Source: CAVPOO01 sp963707015 (GTDB lineage: Bacteria > Pseudomonadota > Gammaproteobacteria > Thiohalobacterales > Thiohalobacteraceae). Taken from it: a stretch of DNA of 64,000 nucleotides. Of this stretch, positions 8,756 through 17,804 are shown piece after piece. How positions within the stretch are numbered: position 1 is the first letter of the stretch; the number at the start of each line of letters is the position of its first letter. The notes below the pieces were generated by a model. The model saw nothing but the letters and a program-made list of their open reading frames with translations, had not been told where the DNA came from and did no database searches. The position numbers and the translations under genes were made by a program. Location: contig CAVPOO010000007.1 of assembly GCA_963707015.1 (NCBI GenBank), positions 372,001-436,000 on the forward strand, given 5' to 3'.

Positions 8756-10203
8756 CGCTCAACCCGGCTCAGCTTCACGAACACGAGCGAGTCGTGGCGG
8801 CGGCGCAGACTCCCGCTGGCCGCCTGCTCGTCTGGACCCTGGCGACCGCCCTGCTGCTCGGGCACGACTTCATTGTGCCAACCGTTGCGGCCGTGACGCT
8901 GGTCATGCTGTTCCCGGGCCGCCGGCGGCTGATCCTCTCGTTCAGCACCCTGGCGTTGATCGTCGGAGTTTTCCTCGAAGAGCAGGGCCTGGAACCCGCT
9001 CCGGCACTTATCTGGCTGGCGTCTGCGGATTTCTCACACTGGGCGCAGGCATTCCTGCTGACTGCCGCTGTGATGGCGCTGCTGTACGCCTTCGTCTCGA
9101 TCGCCAGGCGGTTCGATCGACTGCCTGCATTTGTCAGGCGCCGCCCCCTGCTGGTGTTTCATGCGGGAATCCTGGTCGGTCTGCAAGTGATTGGCACGAT
9201 GCCGTGGCTGGCCGCGCTGACCGGCTATCTCTGGCTGATCCCGTTCCTGGCGTGGCGCCTCGCGTATCTCATCATGCTGGCCGGGCGCGGGAAGGCCAAG
9301 GGAACGCACTTCAAAGATCATCTTTTCTATCTGTGGCCCGTCTGGGGCGGCGAGGACCTACCCATCGGCAAAGGCCTGGACTACCTGGCGAGACACGAAG
9401 CCGCCGATCGGCAGGCATTCGCGCGCTCCCAGCTCGCCGGCATTAAACTGCTCATTCTCGCGGCACTGTGGACCTGGGCACTGCAGTTCATGGACGCCGC
9501 TGTTCACGGCCTGGACAACAGCCCGTTTTCCGCCTGGCTCGGCGGGTGGACCCTGGGCATTCCCCGACTGCACGACACCCTGCAGGGTCACGGGGTAAGC
9601 GGCATACCCCTGAGCTGGGTCAGCCTCTATCTGGAATTGATCCACGTGACGCTCGAAACGGCAATCTGGGGCCACCTGATCGTCGGCTGTTTGCGGCTTC
9701 TGGGCTTCAACGTGTTTCGCAACACCTACAAGCCCTTGCTGGCCGAGTCCCTCATCGAGTACTGGGGCCGCTATTCGCACTACTTCAAGGAACTCTGCGT
9801 CGACTTCTTCTTCTATCCGACCTTCCTGCGCTGCGGCTGGGCAGGTCCGCGCCTGCGGATGTTTATCGCCGTATTCGCGGCAGCCTTTGCCGGCAATATG
9901 TATTTTCATATTCTCGGAGAACCGGAATTGCTGATCCAAGGCGATCCTGCCGCACTCTGGGCCACGTGGGGCGCGCGCATGGTGTACTGCCTGTTACTGG
10001 CGTTTGGCGTCTGGGTGTCGATGCTGCGCCAGCAATCCAGACGAGCGACGAAATCGGGGACCGCCGTCTCGAACCTGACGCGAATCCGGCGCATCGCCGG
10101 GGTGTGGACGTACTACGCCATCATCCATATCTGGCATATCGAACTGAGCGACGTCGGTCCCGGCGAACGGGCGCGTTTCCTGGCTGCGGCGTTTGGCCTT
10201 TAG
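8752..10203 (+). CDS. MBOAT-like multi-pass membrane acyltransferase (putative)
   Basis: This 483-residue inner-membrane protein has about ten hydrophobic segments. A central block with SLIEYWGRYSHYFKELCVDF near residue 335 resembles the FW-R-WH core of membrane-bound O-acyltransferases such as DltB and AlgI. A conserved-looking histidine follows within a hydrophobic stretch (GNMYFHILGE, near residue 385), as expected for the MBOAT active site. Gene order after a ligase and carrier protein supports a role in moving an activated acyl or aminoacyl group across the membrane onto an envelope polymer. The family call is by pattern and context, and the protein could be an uncharacterised integral membrane family. 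Its ATG overlaps the carrier stop by four bases. Confidence 0.6.
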   Translation: MTLNPAQLHEHERVVAAAQTPAGRLLVWTLATALLLGHDFIVPTVAAVTLVMLFPGRRRLILSFSTLALIVGVFLEEQGLEPAPALIWLASADFSHWAQAFLLTAAVMALLYAFVSIARRFDRLPAFVRRRPLLVFHAGILVGLQVIGTMPWLAALTGYLWLIPFLAWRLAYLIMLAGRGKAKGTHFKDHLFYLWPVWGGEDLPIGKGLDYLARHEAADRQAFARSQLAGIKLLILAALWTWALQFMDAAVHGLDNSPFSAWLGGWTLGIPRLHDTLQGHGVSGIPLSWVSLYLELIHVTLETAIWGHLIVGCLRLLGFNVFRNTYKPLLAESLIEYWGRYSHYFKELCVDFFFYPTFLRCGWAGPRLRMFIAVFAAAFAGNMYFHILGEPELLIQGDPAALWATWGARMVYCLLLAFGVWVSMLRQQSRRATKSGTAVSNLTRIRRIAGVWTYYAIIHIWHIELSDVGPGERARFLAAAFGL

Positions 10204-10294
10204 GCGCGTCTGGCAGTACTGTTTCAACGTGATAATAACGTGATAATGACGGATCCTGACAAATCAGGCTGACTATGAGTTTTATTGTCATTAG

Positions 10295-10410
10295 CCACGA
10301 AATCCACGGAAGGACACGGAAAAAATTCGACCCGGTATTGGTTGTTTCCGTGTTCTTCCGTGGATTCCCTGGCCATACTATCTGTCATTTTCAGATCGAA
10401 AAAGCACTAG
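10295..10410. repeat. Palindromic dispersed repeat copy 2
   Basis: Bases 10295-10322 and 10345-10372 form an inverted repeat with only a few mismatches in 28 positions, built from CCACGGAAGGACACGG-type sequence. This would make a long hairpin. Its tail (10356-10410) is the second copy of the repeat found before the ligase gene. The CTA at 10407-10409 is the stop codon of the convergent HDOD-GGDEF gene, so the repeat supplies that gene's end. Confidence 0.75.
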
Positions 10411-11963
10411 TCGAGATCCGCGCGATAATAGACCTCTCGATTGCGGCCAGCGCGCTTGGCCGAATACAGGGCACGGTCGGCCGCCCGCATCAGCGCGCCA
10501 ATCGAGGGAAAGTGACTTCCCTCGCCGTATATGGCAATGCCAACCGAGGCCGTCACGCAGATTTCCTGGTGATTGCCCACGCAGTGACGCGCCTCGCGAA
10601 ACGCGCTCAGCAAGCGATCGCAAACCAGGCTCACGCCCTTGAGCCCGGTGCCCGGCAATACGAGTACGAATTCCTCGCCACCATAGCGGGCCACGAGGTC
10701 ACTGCTGCGCGCGCTCTCCTGCAGCAGCCCGGCAGCCTCACGCAGGATCTTGTCTCCGGCCTGATGACCGTAGGTATCGTTGACGATCTTGAAGTGGTCG
10801 AGATCCACAAAGGCCAGCGCCAGCGGCCAGCCGTGTGTCGTAGCGACCTCGAATTCGTGTTCGAGCACGACATCGAGGTAGGCGCGGTTGTAGAGTCCGG
10901 TCAGCGCATCACGGCGATTCTGTTCCTCGAGTTCGCGCGTGCGGCATTCCAGTGACTCGGTCGCGCTGTTCAGGCTTGCCGTCTCCTGCAGGGTCTGCAG
11001 GTTACGGACCATCAGGATTGCCTTGGCCTGCTCGGTGAGGGAGTTCATCAGCATCGTGTCGCCCAGGTCAACGTTGAACAGGACCGCGCTGTTGCGGGCC
11101 TCCTCGGTCACCGCCTCGACCACCTTACTCAGCGCATCGCGCCCAATCCCGAGCCAGTCTCTGGCGCGCGCAATGGCGTGAGCCAGGGCGGTGTGCAGGT
11201 CCTCACTCCAGTAGATGTCAGCCAGATCGCCGGCCACAGCGATACACTGCGCAGCGGTCCGGTATTGCGGCGGGACCGTCATTGCATCCGGATCATGGCT
11301 CGCCGCCACGGCGTACACCAGTTGCGCCGGCAGATTCCAACGCTCCAGCAGCCAGGCCCCCACGGCAGCGTGATCGGTTCCCAGCGCGGCGTGTTCCGCA
11401 GCCTGCAGTCGCCGGTGATCACATTGCAGTGTTCCATGTTCCTGATAGAGTTGCGGTACCACCCTGTCCAGCGCCAGCATGCCAACGTCCTGCAGGAGTC
11501 CGGCCAGATACAGGTCTTCGGCATCTCGCTCCCCTACGAGCTCGCCGAGCTGGCGCGCGCCGGCTGCAGTGACTACGGCGCGTCGCCAGAAGAGATTGTG
11601 ATCGAGACCTAAGCCTTTGCTGTGCTGCCTGCTGACCACCGAGAAACTGAGCATGAGCGTGAGTACGCCCGGCAAACCAATCCGCGTAATGGCCTGGTTG
11701 AGGTTCTCGGCCTTGCTCTGGTCAACGTAGAGAGAGGAATTCGCGATACGCAGGATCTTGGCGGTCAGCGCCGGATCCAGACTCACGGTCTCTGCGACCT
11801 TGTCCAGGGTCGCCGCCGGATCCAGACTGAGTTCCAGGATCCGGGTCGCGACAACCGGGGAACTGGGCAGATCCTGGCAGCGATCGAGGCGGGTCTTCAG
11901 CGCCTGGTTTGCCACAAAGGAAGGAAGGCGGTCTTGCACGGCAGGATTCCTGATTGTGGACAC
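10407..11963 (-). CDS. HDOD-GGDEF protein (diguanylate cyclase)
   Basis: This 518-residue cytoplasmic protein joins an N-terminal HDOD domain (residues about 20-280, with SLDPALTAKILRIANSSLY) to a C-terminal GGDEF domain (about 345-515). The active-site motif is intact as RYGGEEFVLVLPG near residue 428. An inhibitory RSSD site lies five residues before it, so the protein should make c-di-GMP from GTP with product inhibition. HDOD domains usually act as signal or partner-binding modules. A helical segment rich in Glu and Arg links the two domains and may mediate dimerisation. The stop codon lies inside a dispersed repeat shared with 6901-6955. The gene stands alone and converges on the ligase cassette. 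Confidence 0.92.
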   Translation of the reverse strand: MSTIRNPAVQDRLPSFVANQALKTRLDRCQDLPSSPVVATRILELSLDPAATLDKVAETVSLDPALTAKILRIANSSLYVDQSKAENLNQAITRIGLPGVLTLMLSFSVVSRQHSKGLGLDHNLFWRRAVVTAAGARQLGELVGERDAEDLYLAGLLQDVGMLALDRVVPQLYQEHGTLQCDHRRLQAAEHAALGTDHAAVGAWLLERWNLPAQLVYAVAASHDPDAMTVPPQYRTAAQCIAVAGDLADIYWSEDLHTALAHAIARARDWLGIGRDALSKVVEAVTEEARNSAVLFNVDLGDTMLMNSLTEQAKAILMVRNLQTLQETASLNSATESLECRTRELEEQNRRDALTGLYNRAYLDVVLEHEFEVATTHGWPLALAFVDLDHFKIVNDTYGHQAGDKILREAAGLLQESARSSDLVARYGGEEFVLVLPGTGLKGVSLVCDRLLSAFREARHCVGNHQEICVTASVGIAIYGEGSHFPSIGALMRAADRALYSAKRAGRNREVYYRADLD

Positions 11964-12341
11964 CGAATCTCCTTGTGTTGGTTTTCACTGTCTAAGCAAT
12001 AGGACATCTGGCGCAACTGTGTTGTGATCCAATCCGCAGATGGCGCCAATACAGGCCGGTGAATACCGCAGGGATGGATGGACGCGACACAGGCGCCCGT
12101 GCCCAGGCGGAATCCTGCGCTCAACGAACGCTGACAGCCTGCCGACCGGTGTCTGCTGCGCGCCCACCCGGGGCCGGCTGATGCCCTCGATGTGCGCTCA
12201 CTGACGCGCAAAGGGACACGGCCAGAGCGCGGGAGCCGCCTGCGCTCTCACGGCGCGTCGGGGCAGGTATCTCCCTGGCGACAGGCCGACGCCGCGGATC
12301 CCCCGGGAGCCTCGCCAAACCAGGACGTCAGGGGGGTCCTG
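11964..12341. other. Intergenic region, no gene recognised
   Basis: This 378-bp stretch lies upstream of the HDOD-GGDEF gene, so it should contain that gene's promoter. Short open frames on both strands show no family resemblance. I see no convincing promoter, terminator or repeat. Confidence 0.4.
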
Positions 12342-12584
12342 CTAGTCCCGCTTTGCGGAAATTCGGGGCAAATCCATATCACGATCTGGATCTTTCCTCA
12401 GTACCAGGAGCAGTTCATCGAGCTTTTCGTTGGTTTTCCTCGTTTCCTGCCAGTTTCGGTATGCCCATTTCTGCGCTGAGTAGGCCGAAAGCGGCAGGAG
12501 GATTGCCAACAGCGCCAGGAGCAGACCCAGGAGCACCGCTCCTATGCCGCCAACATCAGTCAGTATGTCCAATAGCGAGTCCAT
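12342..12584 (-). CDS. Small single-span membrane protein
   Basis: This 80-residue protein has one strong transmembrane segment at about residues 12-36 (GAVLLGLLLALLAILLPLSA). A charged helical tail follows (WQETRKTNEKLDELLLVLRK) that could form a short coiled coil on the cytoplasmic side. The ATG is preceded by GGAG at six bases, which supports translation. I do not recognise the family and there is no operon partner. The clean membrane/coiled-coil design and good ribosome binding site are the reasons for calling it a real gene. Confidence 0.6.
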   Translation of the reverse strand: MDSLLDILTDVGGIGAVLLGLLLALLAILLPLSAYSAQKWAYRNWQETRKTNEKLDELLLVLRKDPDRDMDLPRISAKRD

Positions 12585-12812
12585 ATCAGGCTCCGACAGC
12601 AGAGTAGATGAGAATGAGCAGGGCAGCCTCGCCGCCCGCCGGTAGAACCGGTTCGTTCAGGGTATGCTCTACGACTGCAGGCGCGTACCCGGATTTCTCC
12701 GCAGAATGCCGGACCGAGCATATCGGCACTGGCATCCCCTGGGAAAGCCCCTGCCGTGGGGAAGGAGTGGTTTTTTTTCGAGCCGCCCCTGGCAGCCTCG
12801 CCACGCGCGGGT

Positions 12813-14330
12813 TCAGATCAGATTCGCGTAGCGAGCGCGCAGCACGTTCTTCTGAACCTTGCCCATGGTATTGCGGGGCAGGGCATCGGCGAAAATAACC
12901 CGTTTGGGAACCTTGTAGCCGGCCAGACGGGACTTCAAGGTGGTAATCAGAGACGCCTCTGTCAGGTTTTCGCAGGCCGGATCACACAGCACCACGGCGG
13001 CGACCATTTCCCCATAGTCGGCATGCGGCAGTCCGATGACGGCCGATTCGACGATGCCATCGAGTGCATCGATAACCGCCTCCACCTCTTTCGGATACAC
13101 GTTATAGCCGCCGCTAATGATCAGATCGTTCGCGCGACCCACGAGTGCGATGTAACCGTCTGCGTCGACTCTGGCCAGGTCACCCGTCTTGAAATAACCG
13201 TCGCGGGTAAAACTCTCGGTGGTCGCGTCGGGCATACGCCAGTAGCCACGGAATACGTTCGCGCCCTTGACCTGCAATTGACCGACTTCGTTGACAGCGA
13301 CCATCCGGTTTTGCTCGTCTACAACGCGCACGGAGACGCCCGGCAGCGGCAGGCCGACGGTACCCGCCACACGCGGGCCAGCGAGGGGATTGGAGGTATT
13401 CATGCCAGTCTCGGTCATACCGTAGCGCTCCAGGATAGTGTGACCCGTGCGTGCGCGGAAGTCTTCAAAGGTCTGCTCAAGCAAGGGCGCCGAGCCGGAG
13501 ACGAACAGCCGCATATTGCGGCAGTCGGCGGCGCCGAAATCCGGATCCGCCAGCAGGCGCACATAGAATGTCGGCACACCCATGAGCACGGTTGCACGCA
13601 GCAACAGGCGCCGCAGGTTTGGCAGGTCGAACCTGCGCATGAACAGCATGCCGGTGCCGTTCAGCAGCACGCAGTGGCAAGCCACGAACAGGCCATGGAT
13701 GTGAAAAAGCGGCAGTGTATGCAGGAGGACATCATCGGGACCCCACCCCCAGGCCCGATGCAAGGCCTGCGCGTTCGCAGCCAGGTTCTCATGGGTGATC
13801 ATGGCCCCCTTGGGTCGACCGGTGGTTCCAGAGGTATACAGAATCGCTGCAACATCCCTGGCGGCACAGTCGACCGTAGCAAACCCCGACCCGGACCCCG
13901 CGGCGGGCTCGAGCAGGCTGCCCTCACCCCCGCTGCCCAGCGTCAGCACCTGCCGGATGCCATGACGCTGCGCGAGTGCCGACACCGCAGTCTGTGCCGC
14001 GGGCCGGCACACGATCGCCGCAGGTGCCGCATCGGCAAAGAAGTAGTCGAGCTCCGCCTCCACATAGGCCGTGTTCAGCGGCAGATAGATGAACCCGGCG
14101 CGCAAACAGGCGAGGTAGAGAAACAGGGCTTGCGGCGACTTTTCCACCTGCACCGCGATGCGGTCACCCCTGGCAACCCCGAGACCGGCAAGTCGCTGCG
14201 CGCAGCGGGCGCTCTCGCGCTCGACGTCCGCATAGGACCAGATGGCGCCGTCCTCCGTCTCGATGAAGACTGAACCGCGATCCGCCGGGAATCGCCGCTC
14301 GAAAAGACTGTAAACGTTCTCGCTGGTCAA
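12813..14330 (-). CDS. matB: Malonyl-CoA synthetase (malonate-CoA ligase)
   Basis: This cytoplasmic ANL enzyme would convert malonate, ATP and CoA into malonyl-CoA. With the TTG at 14330 (GAGG six bases upstream) the protein is 505 residues, the normal MatB length; the longer frame to 14585 runs through the operator region and starts in unlikely sequence. Motifs are ILYTSGTTGRPKGAM near residue 163, PLFHIHGLF near 205, ERYGMTETGMN near 305, YFKTGDLARV near 383 and the C-terminal lysine in NTMGKVQKN near 490. It is divergent from a complete TRAP transporter, which fits malonate uptake followed by activation. No malonyl-CoA decarboxylase is visible nearby, so the product may feed fatty-acid synthesis or a remote decarboxylase. 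Confidence 0.85.
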   Translation of the reverse strand: MTSENVYSLFERRFPADRGSVFIETEDGAIWSYADVERESARCAQRLAGLGVARGDRIAVQVEKSPQALFLYLACLRAGFIYLPLNTAYVEAELDYFFADAAPAAIVCRPAAQTAVSALAQRHGIRQVLTLGSGGEGSLLEPAAGSGSGFATVDCAARDVAAILYTSGTTGRPKGAMITHENLAANAQALHRAWGWGPDDVLLHTLPLFHIHGLFVACHCVLLNGTGMLFMRRFDLPNLRRLLLRATVLMGVPTFYVRLLADPDFGAADCRNMRLFVSGSAPLLEQTFEDFRARTGHTILERYGMTETGMNTSNPLAGPRVAGTVGLPLPGVSVRVVDEQNRMVAVNEVGQLQVKGANVFRGYWRMPDATTESFTRDGYFKTGDLARVDADGYIALVGRANDLIISGGYNVYPKEVEAVIDALDGIVESAVIGLPHADYGEMVAAVVLCDPACENLTEASLITTLKSRLAGYKVPKRVIFADALPRNTMGKVQKNVLRARYANLI

Positions 14331-14388
14331 GGCGTGCCTCGGACAGTCCGGAGCTGGCAGCGCAACCAGGCGGCCACCAGACCCTGCT

Positions 14389-14418
14389 ACTTTATAATCG
14401 TGTCTATAATTGTAAAGT
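14389..14418. promoter_or_regulatory. Inverted-repeat operator candidate between matB and dctP
   Basis: ACTTTATAAT (14389-14398) and ATTGTAAAGT (14409-14418) form an inverted repeat with one mismatch and a 10-base spacer. It is an A+T-rich island in GC-rich DNA between the divergent matB and TRAP genes. It contains two TATAAT hexamers that could also be -10 boxes. GntR-type regulators of malonate genes bind palindromes of this kind, but no regulator gene is adjacent. Confidence 0.55.
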
Positions 14419-14571
14419 ACTCGTACCTTGGCAGGGTGACCCAGGGGCCGCTGGGGATTCCCGGCGAGCCGGGTCGGCGAGATGCGCTGCGTGAAACAGA
14501 TGAACCCGCCAGGGCAACATGCCGTATCCGCACGGGCCTGCACGTTGGCCCACAATCGCCTGGAGGAGGTT

Positions 14572-15579
14572 ATGAACAAAGACAAACCAACCCTGATAGC
14601 ACTGGCGCTCGCGGCGCTCGCAGGCCTGTGCTCTGCCGCACTCGTCGGCGCAGAGACGACGCTTAAGGCATCCCATCAGTGGCCCGGCGGCAAGGGTGAT
14701 CTTCGCGATGAAATGGTACAGATCATTGCCAGTGATATGAATGCGGCAGACCTCGGTGTGAAAATCCAGGTCTACCCGGGCAGCTCCCTGTACAAGGCCA
14801 AGGAACAATGGGACGCCATCGTCAAGGGGCAGCTGGACATAACGGCCTTCCCGCTGGACTATGCCGGCGGCCGGCATCCGGAGTTCAATCTCACGCTGAT
14901 GCCGGGCCTGGTCAAGAGCCATGACCATGCGCGGCGCCTGAACGACTCCGACTTCATGAAACGCATCAGAAAGATCATGGCGGACGAAGGCGTCATTGTG
15001 CTGGCCGATACCTGGCTGGCGGGCGGCTTCACCTCCAAGAAGCGCTGCATCCTGGAGCCGGACGATGTCAAGGGCCAGACCCTGCGGGCGGCCGGCCGGG
15101 CCTTCGAACAGATGCTGGCAGCGGCCGGTGCCTCCATCTCCAGCATGCCGAGCTCCGAGATCTACTCGGGCCTGCAGACCGGCGTACTCGATGGGGCCAA
15201 CACCAGTTCCGCCAGCCTGGTCTCTTACCGTATCTACGAACAGGTCACCTGTCTCACCGCACCGGGCGAAAACGCCCTGTGGTTCATGTACGAGCCGATC
15301 CTGATGTCCAGCAAAAGCTTCGATGCGCTCAGCAAGGAACAGCAGGAGGTGATCCTGCAGGCCGGCAAGAAGGCCGAGGTGTTTGCCTACGAAAAGGCCA
15401 AGGAAGCGGATCAGAATCTGGTGGACACCTTTACCCGGCAAGGTGTGAAGGTGGTCAACATGACGCCCGAACAGACGGCCATGTGGCGCAAGATCGCTGA
15501 CGAGAGTTCCTACAAGAATTTCTCCGACAATGTCCCGGGCGGACGCGAACTGCTGGACATGGCGTTGTCCGTCGAATAG
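14572..15579 (+). CDS. TRAP transporter periplasmic substrate-binding protein (DctP type), probably for malonate
   Basis: This 335-residue protein binds an organic acid in the periplasm and delivers it to the DctQM permease. A signal peptide is evident at the N-terminus (hydrophobic LIALALAALAGLCSAALVG, cleavage near AGA-like residues 25-28). DctP features include YPGSSLYKAKEQWDAIVKGQ and the substrate-arginine region in GQTLRAAGRAFEQMLAAAGA. Later, PSSEIYSGLQTGVLDG is a family hallmark. The ATG at 14572 follows an excellent GGAGGAGG site; an upstream in-frame ATG (14482) would put the signal peptide in the middle. Pairing with matB suggests malonate, but other dicarboxylates are possible. 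Confidence 0.9.
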   Translation: MNKDKPTLIALALAALAGLCSAALVGAETTLKASHQWPGGKGDLRDEMVQIIASDMNAADLGVKIQVYPGSSLYKAKEQWDAIVKGQLDITAFPLDYAGGRHPEFNLTLMPGLVKSHDHARRLNDSDFMKRIRKIMADEGVIVLADTWLAGGFTSKKRCILEPDDVKGQTLRAAGRAFEQMLAAAGASISSMPSSEIYSGLQTGVLDGANTSSASLVSYRIYEQVTCLTAPGENALWFMYEPILMSSKSFDALSKEQQEVILQAGKKAEVFAYEKAKEADQNLVDTFTRQGVKVVNMTPEQTAMWRKIADESSYKNFSDNVPGGRELLDMALSVE

Positions 15580-15599
15580 GCGCAGATGGCATTCCACCT

Positions 15600-15623
15600 G
15601 CGCCGCCGCGTTAATAGCGGCGC
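15600..15623 (+). other. Hairpin in dctP-dctQ intergenic space
   Basis: GCGCCGC (15600-15606) pairs perfectly with GCGGCGC (15617-15623) around a 10-base loop. It sits 20 bp after the binding-protein stop and before dctQ. No T-run follows. Such hairpins commonly protect the 3' end of binding-protein transcripts so that the binding protein is made in excess over the permease. Confidence 0.5.
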
Positions 15624-15647
15624 CCGTTCAGGCTACCGGCCCGGCTC

Positions 15648-16166
15648 GTGACGGCATTCATTCGCCTGGTGACAGCACTGTCGCGCCTCTGCGGCGTGCT
15701 AGCCGCGCTGATGGTGCTGACCTCGGTACTGGTCGTCTGTCAAATGGTCGTGACGCGTTACGGCCTGCGGGCCTCGACCACCTGGCAGACAGAGTTCGTG
15801 ACCTATCTGCTGATTGCCGCCACGCTGATCGGCAGCCCTTATGTGCTGCTTACCCGCGGCCACGTCAACATCGACCTGATTCCGTTGTATCTGGGCCACC
15901 GGGGGCGGCTGGTGCTGGCCGTCGTGTCGGCCCTGATCGCGTTCGCCTTCTGCCTGCTGTTGAGCTGGCTTGGCGTATTGTTCTGGTATGAGGCCTGGCA
16001 CGAGGGCTGGCACTCCGACACCATCTGGAGTGTGCCCCTGTGGATCCCCTATCTGGCACTGCCTGTCGGCTTCAGCGTACTGTCCCTGCAGTATCTTGCC
16101 GACCTGCTGAGTCTGCTCGCGGGACACGACACGCCCTTCGGGATTGCGCCGGAGAAGACCCTGTGA
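15648..16166 (+). CDS. TRAP transporter small permease (DctQ)
   Basis: This 172-residue inner-membrane subunit has four predicted transmembrane segments and the DctQ-type WQTEFVTYLLIAATLIGSPY region near residue 46. A second typical stretch is RGHVNIDLIP near residue 72. It pairs with DctM to form the sodium- or proton-driven permease. Translation appears to start at GTG 15648 with only a weak ribosome binding site. The stop overlaps the dctM GTG, giving a GTGA coupling. It sits between the binding protein and the large permease in the usual order. Confidence 0.88.
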   Translation: MTAFIRLVTALSRLCGVLAALMVLTSVLVVCQMVVTRYGLRASTTWQTEFVTYLLIAATLIGSPYVLLTRGHVNIDLIPLYLGHRGRLVLAVVSALIAFAFCLLLSWLGVLFWYEAWHEGWHSDTIWSVPLWIPYLALPVGFSVLSLQYLADLLSLLAGHDTPFGIAPEKTL

Positions 16167-17479
16167 GCCCGCTGCAGCTGGGCACCCTGGTCGCGCTGGC
16201 ACTGGTCCTGGTGCTGCTGACGGGCGCACCGGTGGCCTTTTCGCTTGGCGCCGTTGCCGTCGTCTTCCTGCTGATCTTCGAGGGCCCCGGCAGTATGACG
16301 GTGGTGGCCCAGACGCTGTTTGCTGGTCTGAACGACTTTACATTGCTGTCGATACCCATGTTCATCCTCATGGGCGCGGCCGTGGCCTCCTCACGCGCGG
16401 GCAGCGATCTGTACGAGGCGCTGGAACGCTGGCTGTACCGGGTACCCGGCGGTCTGCTGATCTCCAATCTCGGCGCCTGTGCCGTGTTCGCCGCGCTGAG
16501 CGGTTCCTCACCGGCAACCTGCGCGGCGATCGGCAAGATGGGCATTCCGGAAATGAAGAACCGCGGTTATCCGGACAGCCTGGCAACCGGAGCAATCGCT
16601 GCGGGGGGCACCCTGGGCATCCTGATTCCACCCAGCGTCACCATGATCGTGTACGGCATCGCCACCGAGACATCCATCGGGCGGCTGTTCATCGCCGGCA
16701 TCCTGCCGGGCCTGATGCTCACCGCACTGTTCATGGCATGGTCGCTCTACTATGCGCATCGCAGCGGCAAGCAGCTGCGGATCACTGATCTGCGCTATTC
16801 TCTGCGCCAGAAGCTGGAGATTCTGCCCAAGATCCTGCCCTTTCTCACCATCATCGTGCTGGTGCTGTGGGCACTGTACGGTGGCGTCGCCACGCCCTCC
16901 GAGGCCGCCGGCGTCGGGGCCTTCGTCAGCATCACACTGGTCGTCCTCATCTACCGCATCTGGCACCTCAAAACCTTGTGGGAAATCCTGCGCAGCGCCA
17001 CCCGCGAGTCGGTCATGATAATGATGATCATCGCCACGGCCGCGCTGTTCAGCTACATGATGTCCAGCCTGTACATCACTCAGGCGCTGGCGGAATGGAT
17101 TGCCGCGATGGACGTCAACCGCTGGCTGTTGCTGCTTTATACCAATCTCTTCCTGCTCGTGGCGGGCCTGTTTCTGCCGCCGGTAGCGGTAATCCTCATG
17201 ACCGCACCGGCCCTGGTGCCCATCATCGAGCAGGCGGGCTTCGATCCCTTGTGGTTTGGCGTCGTGCTCACGATCAACATGGAAATCGGGCTGATCACAC
17301 CGCCTGTCGGACTCAATCTGTACGTCATCAACGGCATTGCGCCGGACATAAAACTGCAGACCATCCTGTGGGGCGCCCTGCCCTTCATGCTGTGCATGAT
17401 CCTGGGAATCTTTCTGCTGGCACTGTTCCCCGACATCGCCACCTGGCTGCCCGACCACCTGATGGGGCAGCGCCGTTGA
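16163..17479 (+). CDS. TRAP transporter large permease (DctM)
   Basis: This 438-residue, roughly 12-helix inner-membrane protein is the transport channel of the TRAP system. Features include LFAGLNDFTLLSIPMFILMG, the family segment ALSGSSPATCAAIGKMGIPE and a C-terminal MEIGLITPPVGLNLYVING block. I chose GTG 16163, which overlaps the dctQ stop by four bases and starts directly before the first helix. An upstream ATG (16040) would read through dctQ. With DctP and DctQ it imports a carboxylate, probably the malonate used by the divergent ligase. Confidence 0.92.
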   Translation: MSPLQLGTLVALALVLVLLTGAPVAFSLGAVAVVFLLIFEGPGSMTVVAQTLFAGLNDFTLLSIPMFILMGAAVASSRAGSDLYEALERWLYRVPGGLLISNLGACAVFAALSGSSPATCAAIGKMGIPEMKNRGYPDSLATGAIAAGGTLGILIPPSVTMIVYGIATETSIGRLFIAGILPGLMLTALFMAWSLYYAHRSGKQLRITDLRYSLRQKLEILPKILPFLTIIVLVLWALYGGVATPSEAAGVGAFVSITLVVLIYRIWHLKTLWEILRSATRESVMIMMIIATAALFSYMMSSLYITQALAEWIAAMDVNRWLLLLYTNLFLLVAGLFLPPVAVILMTAPALVPIIEQAGFDPLWFGVVLTINMEIGLITPPVGLNLYVINGIAPDIKLQTILWGALPFMLCMILGIFLLALFPDIATWLPDHLMGQRR

Positions 17480-17804
17480 TCGGCATGCCTGGCTGATCCT
17501 GGCCCGCGCGTGGGCAGTGTGCCTGCCCCAGTACACCGCGTGCCCGCTATTGTCCCGGCGGCTGACCCCTCCCATGCCTCGCCCCTGCGCAGGAACATTT
17601 CTGAATCAGTCTGTTACAGAAAAGACATGGCACCCGTCAGGCACCGAGGCTGTCACTACCCCCCTGTCCGGATTGCCGGCGCGGGAAACTTGACACATGC
17701 CTGAAGGAGTTTTCAGAGAAAAATAAACTTCTTATTGGTTTTTGTTAATGCAATCGCTGAGCTTTGTACTATACTTCCGGAACATCACACAGAGGGGGAA
17801 TATC
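17480..17804. other. Intergenic region, A+T-rich promoter at its end
   Basis: This 325-bp gap follows the TRAP operon. Its last ~100 bases are unusually A+T-rich. They include a TATACT -10 candidate at 17770-17775, about 30 bases before the small gene at 17805. I see no well-spaced -35 box and no clear terminator for dctM. Confidence 0.4.
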
